Part shown: positions 45,026-54,063 of the stretch, in pieces | Layout of the letters: every line of letters starts with the position of its first letter | How positions within the stretch are numbered: position 1 is the first letter of the stretch | Origin: Rhodococcus sp. KRD162 | GTDB lineage: Bacteria > Actinomycetota > Actinomycetes > Mycobacteriales > Mycobacteriaceae | Direction of reading: 5' to 3' | NCBI RefSeq assembly: GCF_017168335.1 | Contig: NZ_JABFAU010000004.1 | Span: 1-63,778, forward strand | DNA length: 63,778 nt | Notes under the pieces: generated by a model | Database searches by the model: none | Seen by the model: only the letters and a program-made list of their open reading frames with translations | What the model was told of the DNA's origin: nothing | Position numbers and translations under genes: made by a program

Positions 45026-45621
45026 GCGCGAACGACGATACCGACGTGATTCCCTCTGCCACAACGGTGGACGAGGATGAGCGCACCGGTGTCCTGTGGT
45101 GGGTCAATCGGGTTGTCTCGTACACGCTGTTGGCCTTCATGCTGTTCGTTCTGGCTGTGACGATCGTGATCCCACGACTCAGCGGTTCGACTCCGTACAC
45201 GATCCTCACCGGGTCGATGCGGCCGACATATCCACCCGGAACCCTGGTAGTGGTCAAGCCTGCCGATGTCGCCGAGCTTAGGGTCGGAACACCGATCACC
45301 TATCAGATTCGTTCCGGTGAACCAGATGTGGTGACGCACCGTATCGTCGCTATACAGCAGAGCGGACGGGGCATCACTACGTACATCACGCGCGGAGACA
45401 ACAACAACTCCGACGACGAGAACCCGGTGCAGATCGGTCAGATTCGCGGCAAAGTCTGGTACTCGGTGCCGTACATGGGCTACGTCAACAACTGGCTCAA
45501 CGGTGAACAACGCAAGATCACGGTCGCGGTGATCGTGATCGGCCTATTCGGTTACGCCCTGGTGATGTTCGTCGGTGCCGGTGTCGATCACTACCGGAAC
45601 CGAAAGGAGCAGGCACCATGA
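45022..45621 (+). CDS. SipW-type signal peptidase I
   Basis: A 199-aa membrane peptidase with one N-terminal and one C-terminal helix. The nucleophile Ser65 lies in LTGSMRPT and His106 in VVTHRIVA, where bacterial type I peptidases have Lys. This Ser-His form is the archaeal/eukaryotic (ER-type) class to which Bacillus SipW belongs. It is expected to cleave the signals of the surrounding exported proteins. It overlaps its neighbours by 4 nt on both sides. Confidence 0.88.
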   Translation: MSANDDTDVIPSATTVDEDERTGVLWWVNRVVSYTLLAFMLFVLAVTIVIPRLSGSTPYTILTGSMRPTYPPGTLVVVKPADVAELRVGTPITYQIRSGEPDVVTHRIVAIQQSGRGITTYITRGDNNNSDDENPVQIGQIRGKVWYSVPYMGYVNNWLNGEQRKITVAVIVIGLFGYALVMFVGAGVDHYRNRKEQAP

Positions 45622-46127
45622 AACACAGCACATGTGTCGCATGTACGGCCGTCTTCGCTGGTGTCGCAGTCGTGTTGTTCCTCGGTGCCGGGTCTCCCCG
45701 AGTGCACACGGTCAAGTACAGCGCCGACGGGAAGAACTGGGCGACGAGCTTTCGAAGCGCATTCTTCGACAACGACATTCGGTGGGTTCCGGGCGACTCA
45801 CGTGAATCACGGTTCCACGTGTTCAACGACACCGACCGGGACGGACGTCTTCGGCTGACCGTCGACAGCAACAACCCGGCGTTCCTGCGAGCGTTGAGTG
45901 TCTCCATCGGCGGCGGCGACCTGGTCGAATCGTGTGCGTGGATCGACCTCGAGTCCGGACAGAAGAAGCTCATCATTGCCACGATCACGATGGCGGAAGC
46001 GGCTGGAAACGACACCCGATCATCCTCTGCTGCAGTCGATCTTGTTGTTCAGTGGGACAACGGAAACAGTGCCGAGTGCCCGAATTCATCGGGTGCGCGG
46101 ACGGATATGGAAGGGGCGCAGCCCTGA
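45618..46127 (+). CDS. Small exported or membrane-anchored protein of the SipW operon
   Basis: A 169-aa protein. The N-terminal hydrophobic segment (AVFAGVAVVLFLGAG, residues 12-26) may be a signal or an anchor; it lacks the GTINSG-type motif of its neighbours. The mature part (YSADGKNWATSFRSAFFDNDIRWVPGDSRESRF, then VFNDTDRDGRLRLTVD) resembles a beta-sandwich like the Bacillus TapA/TasA partners in general style only. It may be an accessory or assembly protein. I do not recognise a named family. Confidence 0.6.
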   Translation: MKHSTCVACTAVFAGVAVVLFLGAGSPRVHTVKYSADGKNWATSFRSAFFDNDIRWVPGDSRESRFHVFNDTDRDGRLRLTVDSNNPAFLRALSVSIGGGDLVESCAWIDLESGQKKLIIATITMAEAAGNDTRSSSAAVDLVVQWDNGNSAECPNSSGARTDMEGAQP

Positions 46128-46735
46128 TGCCGCGTCACAGTGACACCGCCGGTCCGAGGGCGGTTCTCCGCCGAACTGGCTCCGCGCTCATCAGCGCACG
46201 AGCTCGAGCGATCATGTCGATCGGTATCGTCCTCGGCCTCGGCGCCGTGGGAACGCTCGCCGCATGGTCGGATACGGCAACTGCGACGTCGGGCACCTTC
46301 ACGACGGGCAAGCTCGACATCAAGGTCGGCAACCCCGCGGTCGACAACAATCCGACAGCGTTCTCGACGACTCTGACGAATCCCGCGATTTTTGCCGGCG
46401 ATACCGTGGCGGCCGGACTGCTCGTGTCCAACGCGGCTGGGTCCGTGGCCAACACGTACACGATCTCAGTGGTGGCCAGTAATACAGCGCTGGGTGATCT
46501 GCTGGATTCTTCTGTGCGAACAGGTCTCCCGTCAGGCAATTCATGCGGGGGCACGTTGATCGGGTCGGTAAGCGGCCTCGGAACGTCGAAGCAGTTTTCG
46601 GCACAGGGTCGTCTGCTTCCAGTCAATGGCAGCGACCAATTGTGCATCAGTGTGACCATGCGAGCCGGACAGGCTCAACCGACCCCAGCTGCGACCGGCA
46701 CCGTGACCTACACCATCACCGCGATGTCGAGTTAG
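46127..46735 (+). CDS. TasA/camelysin-like exported protein
   Basis: A 202-aa protein. The ATG at 46127 overlaps the previous stop by 1 nt. Basic N-terminus, hydrophobic run (AIMSIGIVLGLGAVGTLAAW), then SDTATATSGTFTTGKLDIKVG, the motif shared with the second gene of the operon. Cysteines in NSCGGT and LCISV could pair. It is a third putative substrate of the SipW-type peptidases and ends 3 nt before the fusion peptidase. Confidence 0.8.
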   Translation: MPRHSDTAGPRAVLRRTGSALISARARAIMSIGIVLGLGAVGTLAAWSDTATATSGTFTTGKLDIKVGNPAVDNNPTAFSTTLTNPAIFAGDTVAAGLLVSNAAGSVANTYTISVVASNTALGDLLDSSVRTGLPSGNSCGGTLIGSVSGLGTSKQFSAQGRLLPVNGSDQLCISVTMRAGQAQPTPAATGTVTYTITAMSS

Positions 46736-46738
46736 ATC

Positions 46739-48382
46739 ATGCCGGATATCGTCGACGGCCCCGCGCCGACTGCCACCCCGCGATCTCGAGCTCGGGTCTA
46801 TCGCGAAATTGCCCTGAGCGTTGGAGCATTCGCCGGGCTGATCTGTGTGTTGTTCGCGCTCGCCGCTGTATTCTTCGGAATCACTCCGCTGATCTTCCGT
46901 TCGGGATCGATGGCGCCGGCCATCGAGACCGGCGCATTGGCTTTGAGCAAGAAGACGCCCGCCACGGAGATTCAGGTCGGGGACATCGTCAACGTGAGAA
47001 ATGCGGCGGGCAACGGCATCACTCACAGGGTCGTCGAAATCGGAGCGGTGGGAACCGACAGCGCGCAGTTGATCCTTCAGGGCGATGCGAACTCCGATGC
47101 CGACGTGGAAACGTACATCGTCAGTGAAGCCGGGCGTGTGTTCTTCAGCGTTCCGAAACTCGGCTACGCGGTGGCCTGGCTCAGCGGACCGGTCGCGGTC
47201 TTCATCGGCGGAATCCTCGTCGGGGTCTTGCTGATGTTGGCCTTCAGACCCGAAGGTCGTCGAGAAGCCATGCCCGATGGTGTGCCATCAGCGCACACGC
47301 CACGTGCGCGACACAGCAAATCTCCGCTTACCGTTGTGCTCGCCATTGCTGCCGTGAGCGCTGTGGGAGTGACTGCGTCGAACACTCCGACAACCCTTGC
47401 GGCTGGACAAGATACGGCAACGGCAGTCAGCGGAACGATTACTACGGCCTTGCCGATTCCAGCACCGCTTTCCCTGACATGTACAAATGCCGAGCGGGGT
47501 CTTCTTGGTGCTATCCGCTTCGTGAATCTCACCTTCCCATCACGGGGGGCGCAATACGCCTACCAGTTGACATTGAAGAAGGCCGGTGAGAACGCCCGCG
47601 AGTTCGCGGTAGACGGTACCGCTGCTACCGGGGTAGTCATAACTCAAGCAGTGGAAAACGGAGCCCTCCTGGAATTGCTGCCGTTGCCCCTTGCTCCGGT
47701 GCTCGACGGCGTCTACACCGCATCGATCCGAACCAAATCAGGCACCGGGTTCTCACAACCGAGTCCTACCGTGAACATAACCATGAATAACGGTCTACTT
47801 CTCGGCTTGGCTGCCAGTGCTCGTTGCGGGGGCACCGCCGCTGCCGCTCGCAACGCCCCGAGAGCGATCGTTCCCGAAACTACGACGCCGTCCTCCACGG
47901 CGACGTCGCCGATTGTTCCCGAGTCGACAGTCGTACCGATCCCGACCACGACGGAGCCGTCGCGCACCGACGAGTCTCCGGTTCCGCCGCCAGCCGAGGT
48001 GCCGACAACGACGACTGTTCCTCCCTCGACGACAACAACAACTGTCCCACCGCCGACCACGACCATCCCACCGACCCCGGAGGTTCTGTCCGCACCGCAG
48101 ACCTCGCCGTCGGGCGCTTCGACAGCCCGGGTCGTCGGCATCGACGGCTCCCCGACTCTGCAGATCCTCGACAGTACCGGCGCAGTTCAGTACAGCGCCC
48201 CTGCTACATCCAGCGACGCCTACGGCTACGGCGTGAACTGGTCGGCCGGGGATCAGCTCTGGATACTCGGTCCCGATCAGCTCGTTCGTCTGGACAGCAC
48301 CGGTGGTTCATGGTCGCGCACGCTGGTCGATCCGGCGGCGACGGATGAGATTCCGGCAGACATTCTCGCGCTTCTGAAATAG
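46739..48382 (+). CDS. SipW-type signal peptidase fused to an exported Thr/Pro-rich domain
   Basis: A 547-aa protein of two parts. Residues 1-170 are a SipW-type signal peptidase: a helix at 25-48, Ser57 in RSGSMAP, His96 in GITHRVVE and a second helix at 143-169. After about 25 basic residues comes a further hydrophobic segment (LTVVLAIAAVSAVGVTA) and DTATAVSGTITTALP, the same motif as in the operon substrates. The outer part has a beta domain (about 240-360), a Thr/Pro/Val linker (about 380-460) and a terminal beta domain (VVGIDGSPTLQILDSTGAV). The enzyme may cleave its own C-terminal half; that is inference. Confidence 0.82.
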   Translation: MPDIVDGPAPTATPRSRARVYREIALSVGAFAGLICVLFALAAVFFGITPLIFRSGSMAPAIETGALALSKKTPATEIQVGDIVNVRNAAGNGITHRVVEIGAVGTDSAQLILQGDANSDADVETYIVSEAGRVFFSVPKLGYAVAWLSGPVAVFIGGILVGVLLMLAFRPEGRREAMPDGVPSAHTPRARHSKSPLTVVLAIAAVSAVGVTASNTPTTLAAGQDTATAVSGTITTALPIPAPLSLTCTNAERGLLGAIRFVNLTFPSRGAQYAYQLTLKKAGENAREFAVDGTAATGVVITQAVENGALLELLPLPLAPVLDGVYTASIRTKSGTGFSQPSPTVNITMNNGLLLGLAASARCGGTAAAARNAPRAIVPETTTPSSTATSPIVPESTVVPIPTTTEPSRTDESPVPPPAEVPTTTTVPPSTTTTTVPPPTTTIPPTPEVLSAPQTSPSGASTARVVGIDGSPTLQILDSTGAVQYSAPATSSDAYGYGVNWSAGDQLWILGPDQLVRLDSTGGSWSRTLVDPAATDEIPADILALLK

Positions 48383-48472
48383 CGCTCATTTGCAGATATG
48401 TCCGAATTGGACTGCGCCGACCCGGGTGAATGTGGATAATTGCTCTCACGTACAGCGACGGAGGGCCGGTCG

Positions 48473-48886
48473 ATGACTGAGAATTACAACGGATTGGAAG
48501 TTTTCGGGTACCAATTCGATCGCTTCGCTTACGAACATCCATGGATCGGCGCGCAAACCGGCGAATTCATGCTCGGCCCCGAAGGCGGGGGAATGCTCGA
48601 ATTTGCACATGCCACGGTCTTCGCGTTGCCCGATGGAGGTGCGCACGAGGTGCACGGCCCCATCCTCGACTGGTATCTCGGTCACGGCGGACCCTATGGT
48701 GCACTTGGTTATCCGATCAGCAATGAGCGTCCGACGCCGACGGGATCCGGTCGATACAATCGATTTCAACGCGGAGCCATAGGGTGGTTGCCGGATCTGG
48801 GTGCCTTCACCATCGGCGGTCGGCACGAGGAATCGGGTGTGGAGTCGGTGCCAGAAGATCGGTCGTTCTTCGAGGTGTCTGCCTGA
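48473..48886 (+). CDS. LGFP-repeat protein
   Basis: A 137-aa protein with two LGFP-like repeats: YLGHGGPYGALGYPISNERP and RYNRFQRGAIGWLPDLGAFT. LGFP repeats occur in actinobacterial cell-wall proteins and bind or anchor to the envelope. No signal peptide is evident, so it might be exported differently or act inside. The ATG at 48473 follows GGAGGG at 48459. It lies 90 nt after the SipW operon on the same strand and may be a read-through part of it. Confidence 0.78.
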   Translation: MTENYNGLEVFGYQFDRFAYEHPWIGAQTGEFMLGPEGGGMLEFAHATVFALPDGGAHEVHGPILDWYLGHGGPYGALGYPISNERPTPTGSGRYNRFQRGAIGWLPDLGAFTIGGRHEESGVESVPEDRSFFEVSA

Positions 48887-48956
48887 AAGAATTCTTCGCC
48901 GCTGTTTCGAGCTGATTATCCGGTCCGAAAGTTCGATTTACCCGTCGGAAATCAGT

Positions 48957-49481
48957 TCAGAACAAAGTCGGCTCGTCGAATCCCGCGACACCTTCGATGC
49001 CGAGAATTCGCTGTTTGGTATTCGCACCACCCGGTGCCGAGAAGCCGCCCACTTCCGTTCCCGCCCCGAGAACGCGATGGCACGGAACGATGATCGGCAC
49101 CGGGTTGCGTCCGAGCGCCCCGCCCACCGCTCGGGCTGCGCCGGGGTGGCCGAGTCTGCGCGCGATATCGCCGTACGTCAGTGTCGCACCACGGGGAATC
49201 GTGCTGCAGACGGTGTAGACCGCCGCATCGAACTCGGAGACGTTCAGTACCAGCGGAATCGGGCTCATGTCCACCGTCCTGCCCTCCAGGAGTTCGGAGA
49301 CTCGAGCGATCGCGTCGCCCGCCACGGCTTCGATCGGACCCGCCGTGGCTCCGAAGCCGGCCAGGTAATCCGTCATGGCCTCGCTCGACGGCTCGGGCAG
49401 CGCGACGGCGATGACACCGTCCTCGGTCCACGCAAGTCCGCAGCGGCCGATGGCGGTGTCGAAGAGCGTGTAGCTCGGCAT
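48957..49481 (-). CDS. ogt: Methylated-DNA-protein cysteine methyltransferase
   Basis: A 174-aa suicide enzyme repairing O6-alkylguanine. Active-site Cys134 lies in the signature IIVPCHRVLGA; the helix-turn-helix residues TLTYGDIARRLGHPGAARAVG and the Asn hinge (GRNPVP) are present. The start is the ATG at 49481. Divergent from the MocR gene. The 70 nt to the LGFP gene hold nothing else. Confidence 0.95.
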   Translation of the reverse strand: MPSYTLFDTAIGRCGLAWTEDGVIAVALPEPSSEAMTDYLAGFGATAGPIEAVAGDAIARVSELLEGRTVDMSPIPLVLNVSEFDAAVYTVCSTIPRGATLTYGDIARRLGHPGAARAVGGALGRNPVPIIVPCHRVLGAGTEVGGFSAPGGANTKQRILGIEGVAGFDEPTLF

Positions 49482-49572
49482 TGCCTCAGTATCCACCTGA
49501 GTGCGTCCAGCAGTCCAGTAGGTCAGGCAATGGACTTGAATATTCGAGGCCAGTGGGCGAATACTGGCAATC

Positions 49573-51054
49573 ATGGCCTCCAGAGTCCTCAACGCAACGT
49601 CACTGGCCCGCGATCTCGGCAGCTGGCGGGGTGAGGCGTCCTCGGAAGGATCGGGCAAGCGCAAGACCTCGCGTCCGACTTATCGTGCGTTGGCGGACGG
49701 CGTGCGACTGCTCATTCACGACGGACGTATTCCACTCGGAGTCGGTCTGCCGAGTGAACGTGACCTGTCGGCGGCCCTCGACCTGAGTCGTACCACCATC
49801 ACGTCCTCGTACTCGGTACTCCGTGACGAGGGCTATCTGATTAGCAAGCAGGGCTCGCGCAGTACCGTGGCGCTGCCCGCTCCGCTCACCCCGAACGGAT
49901 TGCTGATCCACTCGAGCGCGCCGTCAGGACCGGTGGTGGACATGTCTCACGCCGCGATGTCCGCGGCCGACGGCACCATGACGGACGCCTACGAATCCGC
50001 GCTACAAGCCCTCCCGACGTATTTGTCGACACACGGGATGGAACCCATCGGGTTGGCCGTGCTGCGCGAGGCCATCGCGCAACGCTTCGTGGAACGTGGG
50101 CTGCCCACCACCGCAGATCAGATCATGGTCACGTCCGGTGCGCAGCAAGCGGTTCGGCTGCTGCTCGGTACGTTGACCGCGCCCGGCGACCGCGTCCTGA
50201 TCGATCACCCCACCTATCCCAATGCGCTCGAAGCCATCAGGCGGGTGGGCGCTCGGCCGGTGCCGGTGCCGGTGCGCCCAGCCGAAGGCGACTGGGATCT
50301 CGACGGAATCGGTAGTGCCGCAAGACAAACCGCCGCGAAGATCGCGTATCTGATTCCGGATTTCCACAACCCGACCGGGCAGGTTCTTGACGCCGAGGGT
50401 CGGGCCGAACTGGCCCGCATCACCCGAGATGCCCGCATGACGCTCATCGTCGACGAGACGATGGTGGATCTGTGGCTCGACGCTCCGCCGCCGCCCCCGG
50501 TGGCCTCGTTCGGGCGAGTGTCGGGATCGGACATCATCACGATCGGTTCGGCATCCAAATCGTTCTGGGGTGGTCTACGCATCGGGTGGATCAGGGCGCA
50601 CCCGTCCTTGGTCTCGCAGCTCGCAGGCTCGCGCGCCGCCCACGACCTCGGCACCTCGGTCATGGATCAATTGGCCTCCTCGTTTCTGCTGCAGGACGCG
50701 GAACCAGCCCTCGAGCTACGCCGTTCACAGCTGCGTGAGCGCCGCAACGCGCTCGAAGACGCTCTGGCCGAGCATGTTCCGAGTTGGCGCTATCGCCGAT
50801 CCTCCGGAGGCATGTCGCTGTGGCTGCAGCTGCCTGCGCCGGTGTCGAGTGCTCTGGCCGCTACCGCTCCTGCCTTCGGGGCGGTGCTGGCGGCGGGGCC
50901 TCGATTCGGCGTCGAAGGTGCCTTCGAGCGCTACCTCAGGCTCCCGTACACCCGTGAGCCGCAAGAGCTTCGGGCTGCGGTGGTGGCCACTGCCGCAGCG
51001 TATCGAGCCCTCGCCACGGGCGTCGAATCGGAGCAGCCTGCGTTGGTCTTCTGA
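49573..51054 (+). CDS. MocR-type PLP-dependent regulator
   Basis: A 493-aa GntR/MocR protein. The winged HTH is near residues 38-100 (GLPSERDLSAALDLSRTTITSSYSVLRDEGYL) and the rest is an aminotransferase-like domain with the PLP lysine in TIGSASKSFWGGLRIGW and the substrate-side YPNALEAIRRVGARPVPVPV. MocR proteins sense amino acids or vitamin B6 intermediates. Its target is unclear; the divergent ogt gene is the only close candidate. Confidence 0.93.
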   Translation: MASRVLNATSLARDLGSWRGEASSEGSGKRKTSRPTYRALADGVRLLIHDGRIPLGVGLPSERDLSAALDLSRTTITSSYSVLRDEGYLISKQGSRSTVALPAPLTPNGLLIHSSAPSGPVVDMSHAAMSAADGTMTDAYESALQALPTYLSTHGMEPIGLAVLREAIAQRFVERGLPTTADQIMVTSGAQQAVRLLLGTLTAPGDRVLIDHPTYPNALEAIRRVGARPVPVPVRPAEGDWDLDGIGSAARQTAAKIAYLIPDFHNPTGQVLDAEGRAELARITRDARMTLIVDETMVDLWLDAPPPPPVASFGRVSGSDIITIGSASKSFWGGLRIGWIRAHPSLVSQLAGSRAAHDLGTSVMDQLASSFLLQDAEPALELRRSQLRERRNALEDALAEHVPSWRYRRSSGGMSLWLQLPAPVSSALAATAPAFGAVLAAGPRFGVEGAFERYLRLPYTREPQELRAAVVATAAAYRALATGVESEQPALVF

Positions 51055-51072
51055 GTGGCCCAGTCCTGTCGG

Positions 51073-51157
51073 CGAACTCGAAGTCAAGGACGGAAATCAG
51101 CCGAAAAGCATCCATAACTTCGAGTTCGGCACCGGGAGTGGAGCCTGCGGAATGACC
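51073..51157. repeat. Inverted repeat and 24-bp dispersed repeat
   Basis: CGAACTCGAAGT (51073-51084) pairs with ACTTCGAGTTCG (51117-51128). Beyond it, a 24-mer starting GGAGTGGAGCCTGCGGAA (51134-51157) differs by one base from 55779-55802. It lies between the convergent MocR and CoA-racemase genes and is probably a shared terminator. Confidence 0.75.
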
Positions 51158-51172
51158 CAGTTGTGCGGCAGG

Positions 51173-52249
51173 CTAGCTCCAGACAGAGGCGATATCGGTT
51201 GCCGCAGCAGGCGGTGGCGTCGGGACCGCGTTTTCGGTGCGAGAGAACCGCGGTGCCGGACGGTGCTGCGTGACGCCGCCGACATCGATGAGCGAGCCGC
51301 GATCCTTCATATGAGGGTGCGCCGGGGCCTCGGCGAAGGTGAGGACCGGCGACACGCACGCGTCGGTGCCGTCGAAGATCGCGGCCCATTCGTCGCGGGT
51401 CTTCGAAAGGAATGTGGCAGTGAATCTCTCGCGCAGCTCCGGCCAGCGGGACTTGTCCATCTGCGGGGGCAGGTCGGCGTCGGTGAGGCCGAGGCCCTTC
51501 AGCAGTTCGGTGTAGAACTGCGGCTCGAGCGATCCGACGGCCATGTAGCCGCCGTCGGACGTCTCGTAGGTGTCGTAGAACGGGGCACCGGTGTCCAACA
51601 AGTTGGTGCCGCGGTCATCGCTCCATGCGCCGACCCCGCGCCACGCCCAGATCATGTGCGACAGCGCAGCGGTGCCGTCGACCATGGCCGCGTCGACCAC
51701 CTGGCCCTGCCCGGAGTTCTGACGCTCGTAGAGCGCCGCCATGATGCCGAAGACGAGGAACATCGAACCGCCACCGAAATCGCCGACCATGTTCATCGGC
51801 GGCACCGGACGCTCGCCGGCGCGGCCGATGGCGTTGAGCACCCCGGTGACCGAGATGTAGTTGATGTCGTGGCCGGCCGTCTGCGCCCACGGGCCGTCCT
51901 GCCCCCAGCCGGTCATCCGGCCGTAGACCAGGCGCGGATTGCGGGCCAGGGCGTCGTCGGGTCCGAGTCCGAGGCGTTCGGTGACGCCGGGGCGGAAACC
52001 TTCGATCAGCACGTCGGCGCGCTCGAGCAGCCCGAGAATCTTCTCGATGTCGGCGGGGTCCTTGAGATTCGCCTCGACGACGGTGCGGCTGCGTAGCTGG
52101 TGGTCGTGGGGCGCGATCTGCCCGGCGCGTTGGACGCGTACGACGTCTGCGCCGAGGTCTGCCAGCAGCAATGCCGCGTGTGGGCCGGGTCCTATGCCTG
52201 CGAGTTCGACGACGCGAAGCCCTGCGAGCGGTCCACCATTGTTCGACAC
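51173..52249 (-). CDS. Alpha-methylacyl-CoA racemase-type CoA-transferase family enzyme
   Basis: A 358-aa class III CoA-transferase family (CaiB/BaiF) member of the racemase branch, close to M. tuberculosis Mcr. Catalytic residues are His127 (AGHDINY) and Asp157 (MVGDFGGG) with the Glu of SLEPQF. These enzymes interconvert R and S 2-methylacyl-CoA in branched-chain and sterol-side-chain breakdown. Divergent from purT, sharing an 86-nt gap. Confidence 0.9.
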   Translation of the reverse strand: MSNNGGPLAGLRVVELAGIGPGPHAALLLADLGADVVRVQRAGQIAPHDHQLRSRTVVEANLKDPADIEKILGLLERADVLIEGFRPGVTERLGLGPDDALARNPRLVYGRMTGWGQDGPWAQTAGHDINYISVTGVLNAIGRAGERPVPPMNMVGDFGGGSMFLVFGIMAALYERQNSGQGQVVDAAMVDGTAALSHMIWAWRGVGAWSDDRGTNLLDTGAPFYDTYETSDGGYMAVGSLEPQFYTELLKGLGLTDADLPPQMDKSRWPELRERFTATFLSKTRDEWAAIFDGTDACVSPVLTFAEAPAHPHMKDRGSLIDVGGVTQHRPAPRFSRTENAVPTPPPAAATDIASVWS

Positions 52250-52335
52250 GTTGTTGCCCCGTTCCGACTCGTCAGCTGCGAATGTGACTGGAGACTAACG
52301 TGTACTAGGGCGTCCAACCGATTCGGGTGTGGATA

Positions 52336-53541
52336 ATGATGGCCGTGACTGCCCCAGATTCCGTCCGCATCGGTACTCCGCTGACTCCCGGGGCCACCCG
52401 GGTGATGCTGCTCGGAGCAGGTGAGTTGGGCAAAGAGGTGATCATTGCGTTCCAGCGCCTCGGTGTCGAGATCATTGCCGTCGACCGTTACGACAACGCC
52501 CCCGGCCATCAAGTGGCCCATCACGCGTTCACCATCGACATGAGCAACCCCGAAGAGCTGCTGGCACTGATCGATGCGCAACAGCCGGACTTCGTCGTCC
52601 CGGAGATCGAGGCCATCGCCACCGATGCACTGGCCGAGGTGGAGGCCAAGGGCAGAACCACGGTGGTTCCGACGGCTCGGGCTACGCAGTTGACGATGAA
52701 CCGTGAAGGCATCAGGCGACTCGCAGCCGAGGAGCTCGGACTGCCGACGTCGCCCTACGCCTTCGCCGATTCGCTGGGCGAGGTTCGGCAAGCGTTGTCC
52801 ACCATCGGCTTTCCCGCCGTCATCAAGCCGGTCATGTCGTCCTCGGGCAAGGGCCAGTCCGTCGTTCGCAGTGAGGACGATGTCGAGGCGGCCTGGGAGT
52901 ACGCGCTGAAAGGCGGCCGGGTCGACCTCGGCCGCGTCATCGTCGAGGGGTTCGTCGACTTCGATTACGAGATAACACTTCTGACGGTCCGCGGGGTGGA
53001 CGGAACGTCGTTCTGCGAGCCGATCGGCCACCTCCAGGAATCCGGGGACTACGTCGAATCCTGGCAGCCGCAACCGATGTCGGACGCAGCGCTCGCGGGT
53101 GCCCGCGAAGTCGCCGAGCGCATCACGACGGCGCTCGGTGGGTACGGGTTGTTCGGCGTCGAGCTGTTCGTTCAGGGCGACAACGTGTACTTCTCCGAGG
53201 TCAGTCCTCGGCCGCACGACACCGGCCTGGTCACGCTTCGTACGCAACGGTTCTCGGAGTTCGAGCTGCATGCCCGCGCGATACTGGGTCTGCCGATCGA
53301 CACGACACTGCTCTCGCCGGGCGCTTCGGCAGTGATCTACGGAGGCGTCGACGCGGACGGAATCTACTTCGACGGCGTCGCCGCCGCGCTGAAAGTCCCC
53401 GAGACCGACCTGCGGCTGTTCGGCAAGCCGACCAGCTTCGTCCGCCGCCGGATGGGCGTCGCTGTGTCGACGGCCTCGGACATCGACACCGCCAGGGCCA
53501 GGGCACGCGAGGCCGCGGGCGAGGTGCGGCCCACTGCCTGA
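52336..53541 (+). CDS. purT: Formate-dependent GAR transformylase
   Basis: A 401-aa ATP-grasp enzyme forming formyl-GAR from GAR, formate and ATP, a folate-independent step of purine synthesis. [20 protein letters not shown] opens the fold; the ATP-grasp motifs [52 protein letters not shown] are intact. The ATG at 52336 is used; a GTG at 52327 and an ATG at 52339 are alternatives. In M. tuberculosis purT (Rv0389) is next to the rhodanese and metZ genes, which lie 5 kb downstream here. Confidence 0.95.
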   Translation: MMAVTAPDSVRIGTPLTPGATRVMLLGAGELGKEVIIAFQRLGVEIIAVDRYDNAPGHQVAHHAFTIDMSNPEELLALIDAQQPDFVVPEIEAIATDALAEVEAKGRTTVVPTARATQLTMNREGIRRLAAEELGLPTSPYAFADSLGEVRQALSTIGFPAVIKPVMSSSGKGQSVVRSEDDVEAAWEYALKGGRVDLGRVIVEGFVDFDYEITLLTVRGVDGTSFCEPIGHLQESGDYVESWQPQPMSDAALAGAREVAERITTALGGYGLFGVELFVQGDNVYFSEVSPRPHDTGLVTLRTQRFSEFELHARAILGLPIDTTLLSPGASAVIYGGVDADGIYFDGVAAALKVPETDLRLFGKPTSFVRRRMGVAVSTASDIDTARARAREAAGEVRPTA

Positions 53542-53580
53542 CCCACCGCGCCTGCTTCCGGGACAAGGCACACTGACTCC

Positions 53581-54063
53581 ATGAGTGTGTTCGGAGAGAC
53601 CCTGGTCGGCCTTGCGATTGTGATCGGGCTCGTCGGCATCGTCGTCCCGATTCTGCCCGGCACCATCGTGATCTTCGCGGCCGTCGCAGTGTGGGCGTGG
53701 CTCACCGGCGGCGCCGCCGCCTGGACCGTGTTCGCGATCGCGACGTTGCTGCTGGTGATCAGCGGGGTCGTCAAATACACGTGGCCGGGCCGACGCATGC
53801 GGGAGGCCGGCGTGCCGATGCGATCGCTGGTGCTCGGCGGACTGCTCGGGATCGTCGGGTTCTTCGTCATCCCCGTCGTCGGACTGTTCATCGGCTTCAT
53901 CGGCGGGGTGTACATCGCGGAAGTGCCCAGGCATCGCAATCATTCCCAGGCGTGGCAATCGACAGTTCACGCCACCAAGGCGGCCGGGCTGTCGATTCTG
54001 GTCGAGCTGTTCGGGGCTTTGCTCGCGTCCGCAGTGTGGCTCGGCGGAGCAGTGCTGGTTTAG
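53581..54063 (+). CDS. DUF456 membrane protein
   Basis: A 160-aa protein of about five membrane helices with a Gly-rich pattern typical of DUF456 (GIVVPILPGTIVIF, LGGLLGIVGFFVIPVVGLFIGFIGGVYIAE). The function is unknown. Same strand as purT (39-nt gap) and overlapping the 3' end of the convergent amidohydrolase gene by 4 nt. Confidence 0.88.
   Translation: MSVFGETLVGLAIVIGLVGIVVPILPGTIVIFAAVAVWAWLTGGAAAWTVFAIATLLLVISGVVKYTWPGRRMREAGVPMRSLVLGGLLGIVGFFVIPVVGLFIGFIGGVYIAEVPRHRNHSQAWQSTVHATKAAGLSILVELFGALLASAVWLGGAVLV

Noticed and set aside
52192..53970. 592-aa minus-strand frame opposite purT
   Set aside because: Antisense shadow of a gene with intact ATP-grasp motifs.
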